In this document: positions 8,965 to 18,461 of the stretch, piece by piece
Numbering within the stretch: position 1 is the stretch's first letter
Layout of the letters: each line of letters starts with the position of its first letter
Source of the DNA: Algoriphagus sp.
GTDB lineage: Bacteria > Bacteroidota > Bacteroidia > Cytophagales > Cyclobacteriaceae
Direction: 5' to 3'
Assembly (NCBI RefSeq): GCF_029254265.1
Contig: NZ_JAQWXX010000007.1
Coordinates: 1 to 64,000, forward strand
Length of the DNA stretch: 64,000 nt
The notes under the pieces: model-generated
What the model was told of the DNA's origin: nothing
The model's database searches: none
What the model saw: only the letters and a program-made list of their open reading frames with translations
Translations under genes and position numbers: made by a program

Positions 8965-9008
8965 AAAGTGAGAAGTTTGAAAAAGGGATTTCATACTTCT
9001 CACTTTTT
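8965..9008 (+). terminator. Long-stem terminator of the paralogue operon
   Basis: AAAGTGAGAAGT pairs with ACTTCTCACTTT, and an inner TGAAA/TTTCA extends the stem. A short T-run follows. It also lies just after the ddl stop on the other strand and could serve both. Confidence 0.75.
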
Positions 9009-9022
9009 ATACTTCTGACTTT

Positions 9023-10006
9023 CTAAAACATTTCCTCGATCAGTTCGGTGTAAAACTCTTTTACATCTTTGCCAATTGCTTTGACTTGCTGAGAAATCAA
9101 ACTGGTCTCTGTCTGTCCCGGTACGGTATTGATCTCTATAAAAAAGAATTTCCCGCTCTCCTTTTGTAGGAAATAATCAATTCGAACAGCGCCTTTGCAA
9201 TTGAGTTTCTCATAGACTTGAGTCACGATCCGGCCTACCCGAGCGACCTCTTCTTCAGTCATTCTACCGGGTGTAATTTCCTCGGTTATTCCAGCCACAT
9301 ATTTTGCCTCAAAGTCAAAAAACTCCTTGCTGCTGACGATCTCAGTTGCCGGCAGCACGGTGATTTCTCCTTTTCCTCGAAATACGCCAATTGAGAATTC
9401 TCTCCCTGAGACGAATTCTTCTACAAGTACCTGCTTGTCCTCAGCAAATGCTTTGTCCAATGCTTCAGGTAATTCTTCCCAAGTTTTCACCTTGCTCATG
9501 CCGATTGAGCTCCCTCCATTATTTGGTTTGATGAAAAGTGGAAGTGTTAATTCTGACTCGATTCGGGTTAAGTTTTTAGCGGTGTTTTCAAAAAGTTGAA
9601 TAGACTTGGCAATATGAAGTTCTGGGATATCATCCACTATGGCCTTGGTATAGCCTTTATTCATTGTAATTGCCGAAGTGAGTTGATCGCAGGTGGTATA
9701 AGGCAAGCCGATCATATCGAAATATCCCGCTAACTTTCCATCTTCCCCAGGCGAACCGTGAAGGATATTGAAGATACCGTCAAACTTGATTTTTTTGCCG
9801 GCTATCGTCAAGCTGAAGTCATTTAGATCCACCATCACTTTCTCCCCACTCTCGGTGATATGATGCCAATCGCCTGGATAAATCAGGATTTTAGTGACCT
9901 CGTATTTTTCTCGATCTATGGTGCGTTCGACAACTGCTGCGCTTTTAAGTGAGATCACTGATTCTCCGGTATAGCCACCGGTCACAAGGGCGATTTTCTT
10001 CTTCAT
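9023..10006 (-). CDS. ddl: D-alanine--D-alanine ligase
   Basis: Joins two D-alanines for peptidoglycan precursor synthesis. The 327-residue protein shows the D-Ala ligase N-terminal domain (VTGGYTGESVISLKSA) and an ATP-grasp domain with KPNNGGSSIGMSKV near 160 and the C-terminal EINTVPGQTETSLI block. The usual motif reads NTxPGmT, so the Gln after PG is a small variation. The ATG at 10006 is divergent from the dipeptidyl peptidase gene with about 160 bp between. It is not in a mur/ddl cluster here. Confidence 0.95.
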   Translation of the reverse strand: MKKKIALVTGGYTGESVISLKSAAVVERTIDREKYEVTKILIYPGDWHHITESGEKVMVDLNDFSLTIAGKKIKFDGIFNILHGSPGEDGKLAGYFDMIGLPYTTCDQLTSAITMNKGYTKAIVDDIPELHIAKSIQLFENTAKNLTRIESELTLPLFIKPNNGGSSIGMSKVKTWEELPEALDKAFAEDKQVLVEEFVSGREFSIGVFRGKGEITVLPATEIVSSKEFFDFEAKYVAGITEEITPGRMTEEEVARVGRIVTQVYEKLNCKGAVRIDYFLQKESGKFFFIEINTVPGQTETSLISQQVKAIGKDVKEFYTELIEEMF

Positions 10007-10169
10007 GTTGGAGTTAATGGGTATGCGAATTAGCCAATTATTTACGGAAAGGGGAAAGAAAATCCTAAGAATTCATAAGATTTTCGCCATCTATCCAAGC
10101 CTAGTTTCAAAGACATCAACGCTTCCTTATATTCGCAGACCCTATTTTGGTATTCACCCAAATTTCAGA

Positions 10170-12359
10170 ATGATGATTAAAAGTATGAAATCTGCGCTTT
10201 TTGCGCTTTTCCTATTGGCTTTTGCAAATGCTACGCTTCTCGCACAAGAGCTCAAAAAAGTAACGATGGAGGATGTCTTTAAGAAAAACACCTTTTATCA
10301 GCAAACTGTCCGAGGTATCAATTGGATGAAGGATGGACAATATTATTCCTCACAGATCAATCAAATGGGCTACCCGATGGTAGTTAAAATGAATGTGGCC
10401 ACTGGTGAGCAAGCTGGAGTTTTACTGGATGGAAGAGCACTTGGGTTGAATTTCAGCAGCTATTCCTTTAATTCGGATGAATCAAAGGCTTTGGTTGCAA
10501 CAGATGTCGAGTCGATTTACAGAAGATCTTCCAAAGGTATTTTTTATGTAGTCGATTTGGCTTCCGGAGAAAAGCAGCAATTGATGAACGGAGCCAAAAT
10601 CTCCTACGCGACGCTATCCCCGGATAATGACAAAGTGGCTTTTGTAAAGGACAATAACCTTTTCATGGTGGAGCTAGCAGGGAATAAACTAACTCAAATC
10701 ACCAAAGACGGAGAATGGAATAAGATCATCAATGGTGCTGCAGACTGGGTTTATGAAGAGGAGTTTTCAATGGCCCAGGCTTTCAAATGGTCTCCTGATG
10801 GTAAAAAAATAGCCTTTATCCGATTTGATGAGACGGAAGTTCCTGAGTTTAATATGCAGCTATGGGGACCACTTTATCCCAAAGATTACAAATTTAAGTA
10901 TCCAAAGGCTGGTGAAAAGAATTCAGAAGTAAGTATTCATGTTTACGACTTGGCTACTTCAAAAACACAAAAAATCGACTCAGGAGCTGAGTCTGATATT
11001 TACCTGCCTAGAATCTACTGGACTAAGGATGCTAATCAATTGGCGTTTATTCGTCTGAATCGTTTGCAGAATCAAATGGATTTATTTCATGCCAATGCTA
11101 CAAGCGGAGCCAGCAAGCTGATCATTTCGGAAACTTCCAAAACTTACGTGGATCTGGATTACAATGATGATTTACAGTATTTATCAGACGGAAAAACTTT
11201 CATCCGAACTTCTGAGCAAGATGGTTTCAAGCATATCTACCATCACAATTTGGATGGAAGTCTGATTCGCCAGATTACTTCCGGCAACTGGGAGGTGACT
11301 TCTATGGTTGGCTTAGATGAAAAGGGTAAGAAAATCTATTTTATTTCTACTGAGGTATCTCCACTTGAGCGCAATTTCTATGTGATTGGATTGGATGGAA
11401 AGGGTAAAAAAGTACTGACACCGGCAAAAGGAACTCACACTATTAATATGAGTTCGGATCATCGGTTTTACATCGATTATCATTCGACTACCTCAAAGCC
11501 AGTTACCGTCACACTAAATGAAGCTTCCGGAAAGCAAATCAAAGTTTTGGAAGATAATGCTTCATTGAATACTACTTTATCAGCTTTCGCATTGGGAGAA
11601 AAGGAGTTTTTTACCTTTCCAACAGTTGATGGTACTGAGTTGAATGGATATCTCATCAAACCAACAGATTTTGATCCGAATAAAAAATACCCAGTTCTCA
11701 TGTATGTATACGGTGGTCCGGGCTCTCAAAATGTGATTAATTCATGGGGAGGCACGCGTGACCTTTGGCATCAGGCTTTGGTGGCTGAGGGGATTATTGT
11801 TGCCTGTATTGATAATCGAGGGACAGGAGCGAGAGGTCGTGATTTCAAGCATTCCACCTATGCAAACTTGGGAGCTTTGGAGACAGTTGATCAGATTGAG
11901 GGAGGAAAATATTTAGCCAAGTTGCCCTTTATTGATCCAGCACGAGTTGGAATCTGGGGCTGGTCCTATGGTGGCTACATGTCTTCCTTGGCACTGATGA
12001 AAGGAAATGATGTTTTCAAAACAGCAATTGCTGTGGCGCCGGTGACGACCTGGAGATATTACGACACTATCTACACGGAGCGCTATTTGCAGACTCCACA
12101 GTTGAATCCAGCGGGATACGATGATAATAGTCCGATCATGCACGTGAATAAGTTAAAGGGGAATTTCTTGTTGATCCACGGCACAGGGGATGATAATGTT
12201 CATTTTCAGAACTCAGTGGATTTAGTCAATGCTTTGGTGACAGCGGATAAGCAATTTGAGACCTTCTACTATCCCAACCGAAATCATGGAATCTCAGGTG
12301 GGAATACCACTTGGCATCTCTATACAATGATGACAGATTTCTTGAAGCGAAAGCTTTAA
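10170..12359 (+). CDS. Dipeptidyl peptidase IV (S9B serine peptidase)
   Basis: Secreted or periplasmic exopeptidase removing Xaa-Pro dipeptides. After a signal peptide ending TLLAQ comes a beta-propeller with repeated WSPDGKKIAF-like blades, then the alpha/beta-hydrolase domain with the nucleophile in GWSYGGY (Ser about 599), Asp about 674 in GTGDDNVHF and His about 706 in NRNHG. The double-Glu block DWVYEEEFS near 190 binds the peptide N-terminus in this family. The frame is open to 10005, overlapping ddl, but the ATG at 10170 (or 10173, 10185) places the signal peptide at the start and is preferred. About 729 residues, normal for the family. Confidence 0.95.
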   Translation: MMIKSMKSALFALFLLAFANATLLAQELKKVTMEDVFKKNTFYQQTVRGINWMKDGQYYSSQINQMGYPMVVKMNVATGEQAGVLLDGRALGLNFSSYSFNSDESKALVATDVESIYRRSSKGIFYVVDLASGEKQQLMNGAKISYATLSPDNDKVAFVKDNNLFMVELAGNKLTQITKDGEWNKIINGAADWVYEEEFSMAQAFKWSPDGKKIAFIRFDETEVPEFNMQLWGPLYPKDYKFKYPKAGEKNSEVSIHVYDLATSKTQKIDSGAESDIYLPRIYWTKDANQLAFIRLNRLQNQMDLFHANATSGASKLIISETSKTYVDLDYNDDLQYLSDGKTFIRTSEQDGFKHIYHHNLDGSLIRQITSGNWEVTSMVGLDEKGKKIYFISTEVSPLERNFYVIGLDGKGKKVLTPAKGTHTINMSSDHRFYIDYHSTTSKPVTVTLNEASGKQIKVLEDNASLNTTLSAFALGEKEFFTFPTVDGTELNGYLIKPTDFDPNKKYPVLMYVYGGPGSQNVINSWGGTRDLWHQALVAEGIIVACIDNRGTGARGRDFKHSTYANLGALETVDQIEGGKYLAKLPFIDPARVGIWGWSYGGYMSSLALMKGNDVFKTAIAVAPVTTWRYYDTIYTERYLQTPQLNPAGYDDNSPIMHVNKLKGNFLLIHGTGDDNVHFQNSVDLVNALVTADKQFETFYYPNRNHGISGGNTTWHLYTMMTDFLKRKL

Positions 12360-12364
12360 TATTG

Positions 12365-12393
12365 AAAAGGACCAAATCTAATTTGGTCCTTTT
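12365..12393 (+). terminator. Terminator after the DPP-IV gene
   Basis: A perfect 13-bp stem AAAAGGACCAAAT/ATTTGGTCCTTTT with a 3-nt loop. It works in both directions and separates the convergent small gene. Confidence 0.8.
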
Positions 12394-12398
12394 CATTT

Positions 12399-12638
12399 CT
12401 AGTCAATCCGAATTTGATCCAAATAGAATTTCATTCGGCTATGATCTCTTGGGAGAAAATCAATCTTATCGATTTTGTCCAGTTTATGATTATAGAAAAC
12501 CTCGATGTATTCATTTTCGAGTAAGTAAAGATTGACCTTGTGACGGTAGTAACGAATACCCACGACAAAAGTACCCTCAGTATAGAGGGTGCTTATTTTT
12601 TTGTGAAAAGGGAGCTCTGTGAATTCTTCTTTACTCAT
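12399..12638 (-). CDS. Small hypothetical protein (79 aa)
   Basis: A 79-residue soluble protein (MSKEEFTELPFHKKIS start; contains GIRYYRHKVNLYLLENEYIE) with aromatic, beta-strand-like alternation. It has an ATG, no signal peptide, and is framed by a bidirectional terminator on one side and its own short leader on the other. The pattern is that of a conserved small Cytophagales protein, but I cannot name the family. Confidence 0.65.
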   Translation of the reverse strand: MSKEEFTELPFHKKISTLYTEGTFVVGIRYYRHKVNLYLLENEYIEVFYNHKLDKIDKIDFLPRDHSRMKFYLDQIRID

Positions 12639-12743
12639 AAATCATTAAGGGGTGCTCCAAAATAACGAAATCTCAAGCTTTTTGAATATGAAAAGTTGAA
12701 AACTTGCCTCTAGAGACTTATACTTGAAGACTCATTAACTTAT

Positions 12744-13223
12744 ATGTCTCGACAAAGATTCCAAGCAACCGCTTTTCTAATTGCGGTGGTAGTCATTTTT
12801 AATTTTTCCTGTGCCTCCAAAAAGAAAGTCGCTTCGGAGCCATTTAAGCAAGTGATTACTACTGCTAGAAGTTATACAGGAACACCCTATCGGTATGGTG
12901 GGACGACCAGGTCTGTGATAGATTGTTCAGCATTAGTGTATCATTCCTTTTATTCGGTTGGGATCAACATGCCCCGAACTTCTACTGCCCAAAGTGAGCA
13001 GGGGAAAAGTATTAAGAAGAATGAAATCGAGCCTGGAGACGTTCTGTTTTTTGCCACAGGAAGGAAAAAGAAACAAGTTACTCACTCTGGGATTGTCACT
13101 GAGACTTCTAAAAATGATATCCGGTTTATACATTCTTCAACCTCGCTAGGTGTTTCTGAAGACTACCTCAGTAATCCTTATTGGAGCAAAGCTTTTTTGT
13201 TTGCAAGAAGAGTGTTGGACTGA
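12744..13223 (+). CDS. NlpC/P60-family cell-wall hydrolase, lipoprotein
   Basis: A probable gamma-D-glutamyl-diaminopimelate peptidase acting on peptidoglycan. A lipobox ending FSC places the lipidated Cys at residue 23. The NlpC/P60 domain fills the rest: catalytic Cys61 in DCSALV, His114 in THSGIV and a third polar residue, His130 in FIHSS. The 159-residue length is that of a minimal single-domain enzyme such as Spr/NlpC. Transcribed alone upstream of atpD. Confidence 0.92.
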   Translation: MSRQRFQATAFLIAVVVIFNFSCASKKKVASEPFKQVITTARSYTGTPYRYGGTTRSVIDCSALVYHSFYSVGINMPRTSTAQSEQGKSIKKNEIEPGDVLFFATGRKKKQVTHSGIVTETSKNDIRFIHSSTSLGVSEDYLSNPYWSKAFLFARRVLD

Positions 13224-13301
13224 TTTCGAGTTGATTTTTCGACTACTCAGAGTCACTTAAACCTAAATTGCAGGAATGATCGGATTATTTTCCAAATATC
13301 C

Positions 13302-14878
<1,577 letters not shown>

Positions 14879-14891
14879 ATAGAAATAATGC

Positions 14892-14915
14892 GGTTACTGA
14901 GTTTACTCAGTAACC
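14892..14915 (+). promoter_or_regulatory. Intercistronic hairpin between atpD and atpC
   Basis: A perfect 10-bp stem GGTTACTGAG/CTCAGTAACC with a TTTA loop lies in the 60-nt gap. There is no T-run, so it is more likely to adjust mRNA stability or translation of the two subunits (needed 3:1) than to terminate. Confidence 0.6.
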
Positions 14916-14938
14916 TGCTTTATATAAATCCCAATCAG

Positions 14939-15184
14939 ATGCATTTAGAAATCGTCACACCGGATAAGAAAGTATTTCAAGGTGAAGTAACTGAAGCGAG
15001 TTTCACAGGTGCAGGTGGATCGTTTCAAGTGTTGACTAATCACGCGCCATTGGTATCCGCACTAGCAAAAGGTGCTGTTTCCTTTACCACATCTGAGGGC
15101 AAGCAATCGATGATTGTCGATGGTGGGGTAGTAGAGGTAAAAGATAATGTAATTGTATTGCTGGCAGAGAAAGTAGTCGGTTGA
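14939..15184 (+). CDS. atpC: F1 ATP synthase subunit epsilon (short form)
   Basis: The N-terminal beta-sandwich of the epsilon subunit: MHLEIVTPDKKVFQGEV, then FQVLTNHAPLVSAL and the GGVVEVKDNVIVLLAE strand. At 81 residues it lacks the C-terminal helical hairpin that inhibits ATP hydrolysis in longer forms; short epsilon subunits are common in Bacteroidota. The frame opens at 14888, but that start would include the hairpin, so the ATG at 14939 is chosen. Confidence 0.93.
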   Translation: MHLEIVTPDKKVFQGEVTEASFTGAGGSFQVLTNHAPLVSALAKGAVSFTTSEGKQSMIVDGGVVEVKDNVIVLLAEKVVG

Positions 15185-15200
15185 TCCTATAAAATATAGA

Positions 15201-15242
15201 AACCAAAAAAGTCCAATTCGTAAGAGTTGGACTTTTTTGGTT
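15201..15242 (+). terminator. atpDC terminator
   Basis: AACCAAAAAAGTCCAA pairs with TTGGACTTTTTTGGTT around a short loop, directly after atpC. Confidence 0.85.
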
Positions 15243-15282
15243 ATTGAAATTTAACTAATACGAATAACTTTTAGAATAAGTC

Positions 15283-15311
15283 TTGATTTGAAATAAAATT
15301 CCCTACTTTTG
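15283..15311 (+). promoter_or_regulatory. rpsU promoter (TTG-N18-TACTTTTG)
   Basis: TTG at 15283-15285 and TACTTTTG at 15304-15311 fit the consensus. The expected start site is near 15318, so the leader would be only about 17 nt and would begin at the Shine-Dalgarno sequence. Confidence 0.7.
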
Positions 15312-15317
15312 CATCAC

Positions 15318-15328
15318 GAAAGGGGGTG
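15318..15328 (+). promoter_or_regulatory. Extended Shine-Dalgarno sequence of rpsU
   Basis: GAAAGGGGGTG can pair with the 16S anti-SD over about 11 positions with one G-U pair, ending 6 nt before the ATG (8 nt after the GGGGG core). Other starts in this window have no such sequence. In Flavobacterium, bS21 helps hide the anti-SD and rpsU is reported to keep a strong SD for feedback control; the same logic is inferred here. Confidence 0.8.
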
Positions 15329-15334
15329 TACACT

Positions 15335-15529
15335 ATGATCATTGTAAACGTAAAAGAAAACGAATCAATCGAAAAAGCGCTAAAGCGTTTTAAGAAGAAG
15401 TTTGATAAAACTGGAGCTGTCAGAGAATTGAGAGCAAGACAAGCATTTACAAAACCTTCTATCGTAAGAAGAGCGCAGGTCATCAAGGCGGCTTATAAGC
15501 AAAAACTTCAGACTGAAGAAGCTAAGTAA
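15335..15529 (+). CDS. rpsU: 30S ribosomal protein bS21
   Basis: A 64-residue basic protein: MIIVNVKENESIEKALKRFK, then KKFDKTGAVRELRARQ, the standard bS21 sequence. It binds the 30S platform near the 3' end of 16S rRNA. The ATG at 15335 is set by the strong upstream SD; an in-frame GTG at 15326 lies inside the SD and is not used. Monocistronic, with its own promoter and terminator. Confidence 0.96.
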   Translation: MIIVNVKENESIEKALKRFKKKFDKTGAVRELRARQAFTKPSIVRRAQVIKAAYKQKLQTEEAK

Positions 15530-15553
15530 TCCAAGTTGATCAAAATTATAACG

Positions 15554-15587
15554 AACGCAGCATTCATCTAGAGTGCTGCGTTTTTTT
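15554..15587 (+). terminator. rpsU terminator
   Basis: The stem AACGCAGCA/TGCTGCGTT with inner pairs is followed by seven T. Confidence 0.8.
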
Positions 15588-15657
15588 ATGCGATTTGGTG
15601 AGTCAAATCACTTTTCCAGTCGGGATATTCTTTTAACTTGTATTTCAAATTTTGGCA

Positions 15658-16542
15658 ATGATTGATTCCTTTATCAACTATCTAGCATTCGAGAAAAAAG
15701 CAAGTGCACATACTGTGACAGCCTATCGCCATGATTTGGAGCAGTTTCAGGAGTTTGTCACCATTTCTTTTGAAAAACAATCGATCGAAGATGTCGGTCA
15801 TGCTGAAATCAGAGCTTGGGTGATAGATCTGGTAGATGAAGGAAGAAGCAGTACTACAGTGAATCGGAAAATCGCTACCCTAAGATCTTTTTATAAATTT
15901 TTGCTCCGATCAAGACTGATCAAAAAGGATCCTACTTATAAGTTAAAATCCCTTAAAAATCCGAAAAAACTTCCTGAATTTGTACAAGAGTCGGCCATTG
16001 AATCCGTTTTAGAAGAAGCTGTTTACGAAGCAACTTTTGAAGGGCAGCGAGATAAAATGATTATGGAATTTTTGTACCAAACAGGAGTCAGGCTTTCGGA
16101 ATTGATCGGATTGAAATGGTCGGATCTCAATCTCATCGAAGGATCTGTTCGAGTGCTGGGAAAGCGCAAAAAAGAACGAATAATTCCTATCACTTCTGCC
16201 CTTAAACGAAATATCTTATCGTATCAAAAAGTATTTGAGGAAAGGTTTTTAAAAGCAAATCAAAGTGACTATTTTATTGTCAGTAATCAAGGAAAGCAAA
16301 GTTACCCTATGCTGATTTATCGCACTGTAAAACAATATTTAGACCTTTTTGCCCAGACTTCCAGCCGAAGTCCCCATATCTTAAGGCATACTTTTGCTAC
16401 CCATTTATTAAATAAAGGAGCTGACCTAAACGCAGTCAAGGATTTACTTGGTCATGCGAATTTGGCAGCGACCCAAGTTTACACCCACAATTCACTCGAA
16501 AAACTTAAGGCTGTGTTCGAACAGGCACATCCTAAAGCATAA
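15658..16542 (+). CDS. Xer-family tyrosine recombinase
   Basis: Site-specific recombinase of the XerC/XerD type, likely resolving chromosome dimers at dif. It has an N-terminal SAM-like core-binding domain (INYLAFEKKASAHTVTAY) and a C-terminal catalytic domain with Arg in TGVRLSELIGL, Lys in LGKRKKE, HxxR in HILRHTFATH, and His/Tyr in LLGHANLAATQVYTH. About 294 residues, normal for Xer. The ATG at 15658 is preferred over an in-frame TTG two codons upstream. Placement next to rpsU and the hibernation factor is usual in Bacteroidota and argues for a housekeeping Xer, not an integrase. XerC versus XerD cannot be decided by eye. Confidence 0.93.
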   Translation: MIDSFINYLAFEKKASAHTVTAYRHDLEQFQEFVTISFEKQSIEDVGHAEIRAWVIDLVDEGRSSTTVNRKIATLRSFYKFLLRSRLIKKDPTYKLKSLKNPKKLPEFVQESAIESVLEEAVYEATFEGQRDKMIMEFLYQTGVRLSELIGLKWSDLNLIEGSVRVLGKRKKERIIPITSALKRNILSYQKVFEERFLKANQSDYFIVSNQGKQSYPMLIYRTVKQYLDLFAQTSSRSPHILRHTFATHLLNKGADLNAVKDLLGHANLAATQVYTHNSLEKLKAVFEQAHPKA

Positions 16543-16565
16543 ATAAATTATTGTTCAACACCTAA

Positions 16566-16883
16566 ATGCAAATCAATATGAAACTGCAGATGCACTCCAT
16601 TCATTTCGACGCAGATCGAAAACTGATCGATTTTATCCAGAAAAAAGCTGATAAACTGGACACCTTTTATGATCAAATTATTGACGGAGAAGTTTTTATG
16701 AGAATTGATAAAAATGAAAATAACGCAAATAAAATCGTAGAGATCAAGATGAATGTTCCAGGAAAGCAATTCTTTGCAAAAAATCAGGCTGACTCATTTG
16801 AAGCAGCGACTGACGAAGCTGTAGAGGGACTAAGAAGACAAATCAAAAAGTATAAAGAAAAATTAGTCTTAGCAAGGCAGTAA
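16566..16883 (+). CDS. hpf: Ribosome hibernation promoting factor (HPF/RaiA family)
   Basis: A 105-residue short-type hibernation factor: QMHSIHFDADRKLIDFIQKK with the beta-alpha-beta-beta-beta-alpha plan and a basic C-terminal helix GLRRQIKKYKEK. It binds the 30S decoding region and reduces translation in stationary phase. It follows the Xer gene by 23 nt and probably shares its transcript. Confidence 0.93.
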   Translation: MQINMKLQMHSIHFDADRKLIDFIQKKADKLDTFYDQIIDGEVFMRIDKNENNANKIVEIKMNVPGKQFFAKNQADSFEAATDEAVEGLRRQIKKYKEKLVLARQ

Positions 16884-16902
16884 AATTTATTCAATTAATT
16901 TT

Positions 16903-16938
16903 GAGCACTCCTTAAATCATAAAGGAGTGCTTTTTTTT
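16903..16938 (+). terminator. xer-hpf terminator
   Basis: AGCACTCCTT/AAGGAGTGCT stem followed by eight T. Confidence 0.85.
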
Positions 16939-16943
16939 GCCCC

Positions 16944-18452
16944 ATGAAAATCCGCAGTTCATACACCTTTTATTTTTGGATCATTTCCATAGGATTGGCA
17001 TTTGCAAAGTTGATTTTCACCCTCCGGCCTGAGATAGACCTTTTTACTGAAGAAGCTCAATATTGGCTTTGGTCACAAAATATGGCTTGGCATTACTACT
17101 CTAAACCACCCATGGTTGCTCTTTTGAACTATTTGAGTACTGGACTTTTGGGAAATACTGAGATTGGCGTAAGAATCAATGCCATTGTATTTGGACTTGG
17201 GATTTCTTGGGTTACGTTTTTACTTGGTAGGCGGATGTACTCCGAGAAAGTAGGTTTTTGGTCTGCCATGATTTTACAGTCAATGCCTATGTGGTGGCTT
17301 GCATCGACTTTTCACATGACTGACACCGCACTTACTTTTTTCTGGATTTTGACAGTATATGCGATTTATCGGGGATTGGAAGATGGAAAAACTTCTTGGT
17401 GGGTTCTTGCAGGATTCACCACGGCTCTTGGACTTATGAGTAAATTGATCATGATTCTCGCCTTTCCCTTTCTGATTTTTTATTTGATCTATTTAGGATC
17501 CTGGAAAAAACAGCACAAACATTTTCTGATATTCTTGCTGCTTAGTCTTATTGGTTTTACACCAATGTTGATTTGGAACTGGCAAAATGATTTTTATACC
17601 TTCAAGCATCTTGCAGCTCTCGGTGGAGCAGGAGGAGGGGAATCTACTCCTTTCGATTTTGGGAAATCAGTCCGGCAATTATTGGAATACCTAGGTGGTC
17701 AGTTTGCAATGATTTCTATTTTTCTCTTGCCACTTTTTGGTGGATTTGTTTTGAAGTCAAAATTTTATCAGGATCGGAAATCTGTTTTTCTACTCTTAGC
17801 ACCAGTATTGTCCTGGATAGGTTTTGCCTTCCTTAGTTTTTTTACTTCGATAGAGGTCAATTGGCCTGTATTCGCGTATAGTAGTTTAGCAATCGCTTTA
17901 GCTGCTTGGCTTGTGGAGCAACAAGGAAAATGGCTCATTTATAGGAATTGGGCAATTGGACTGAGTATTGGGATTCCATTGCTTTTTATTCTGCCAGACC
18001 TTACTTTTTTGAAAAGTATTCCTCCTTTAAAAAAAGCAGAAAAATCTATTTTCCGGCGCAATTCCGGATATCACCCTTTGGCAGATCGAGTTCAGTTTTT
18101 GCAGGATAGCCTAGGAGCAAACGACTCCTTTGTGTTTTCAGAAACCTATCATATGGCTTCTGAATTGGCATTTTATCTACCAAAAAACCCACAAACGTTT
18201 ATGGTAAATATGGGATCCCGAACAAACCAATTTGATCTTTGGCCGGGGTTGGAGCAATTTGAGGGGAAAGAGAAGATGGGGATTTTTGTCAGTTGGAATT
18301 ACGATTCCCCGGGAGATTTTGTGGAGTTCGATCAGTTGATTTATGAGGAGAAATTCCCTATTGAATTTAGAGGTGTACCCAATCGGGTGGCAACCATCCA
18401 GCTTTGGCAAAATCTGAAAAAGTACCAGCCGTACATTCCAGACTCCTTTTGA
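16944..18452 (+). CDS. GT39-family membrane glycosyltransferase
   Basis: A 502-residue polytopic membrane protein with about 11-12 hydrophobic segments. The first periplasmic loop carries the acidic motif LFTEEAQYWLWSQ (family: D/E-E catalytic pair) followed by HYYSKPPMVALLNYL, typical of ArnT/PMT-like GT39 enzymes that move a sugar from a polyprenyl-phosphate carrier onto lipid or protein. It ends in a soluble C-terminal domain with VFSETYHMASELAFYL. It is convergent with a second GT39 gene and close to a GT2 enzyme that could make the sugar donor. Confidence 0.88.
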   Translation: MKIRSSYTFYFWIISIGLAFAKLIFTLRPEIDLFTEEAQYWLWSQNMAWHYYSKPPMVALLNYLSTGLLGNTEIGVRINAIVFGLGISWVTFLLGRRMYSEKVGFWSAMILQSMPMWWLASTFHMTDTALTFFWILTVYAIYRGLEDGKTSWWVLAGFTTALGLMSKLIMILAFPFLIFYLIYLGSWKKQHKHFLIFLLLSLIGFTPMLIWNWQNDFYTFKHLAALGGAGGGESTPFDFGKSVRQLLEYLGGQFAMISIFLLPLFGGFVLKSKFYQDRKSVFLLLAPVLSWIGFAFLSFFTSIEVNWPVFAYSSLAIALAAWLVEQQGKWLIYRNWAIGLSIGIPLLFILPDLTFLKSIPPLKKAEKSIFRRNSGYHPLADRVQFLQDSLGANDSFVFSETYHMASELAFYLPKNPQTFMVNMGSRTNQFDLWPGLEQFEGKEKMGIFVSWNYDSPGDFVEFDQLIYEEKFPIEFRGVPNRVATIQLWQNLKKYQPYIPDSF

Positions 18453-18461
18453 TCAAAAATT

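Noticed and set aside
10005-10169. Upstream start for the dipeptidyl peptidase giving 55 extra residues
   Set aside because: The extension would put 60 residues before a good signal peptide and overlaps the ddl start; the ATG at 10170 is better.
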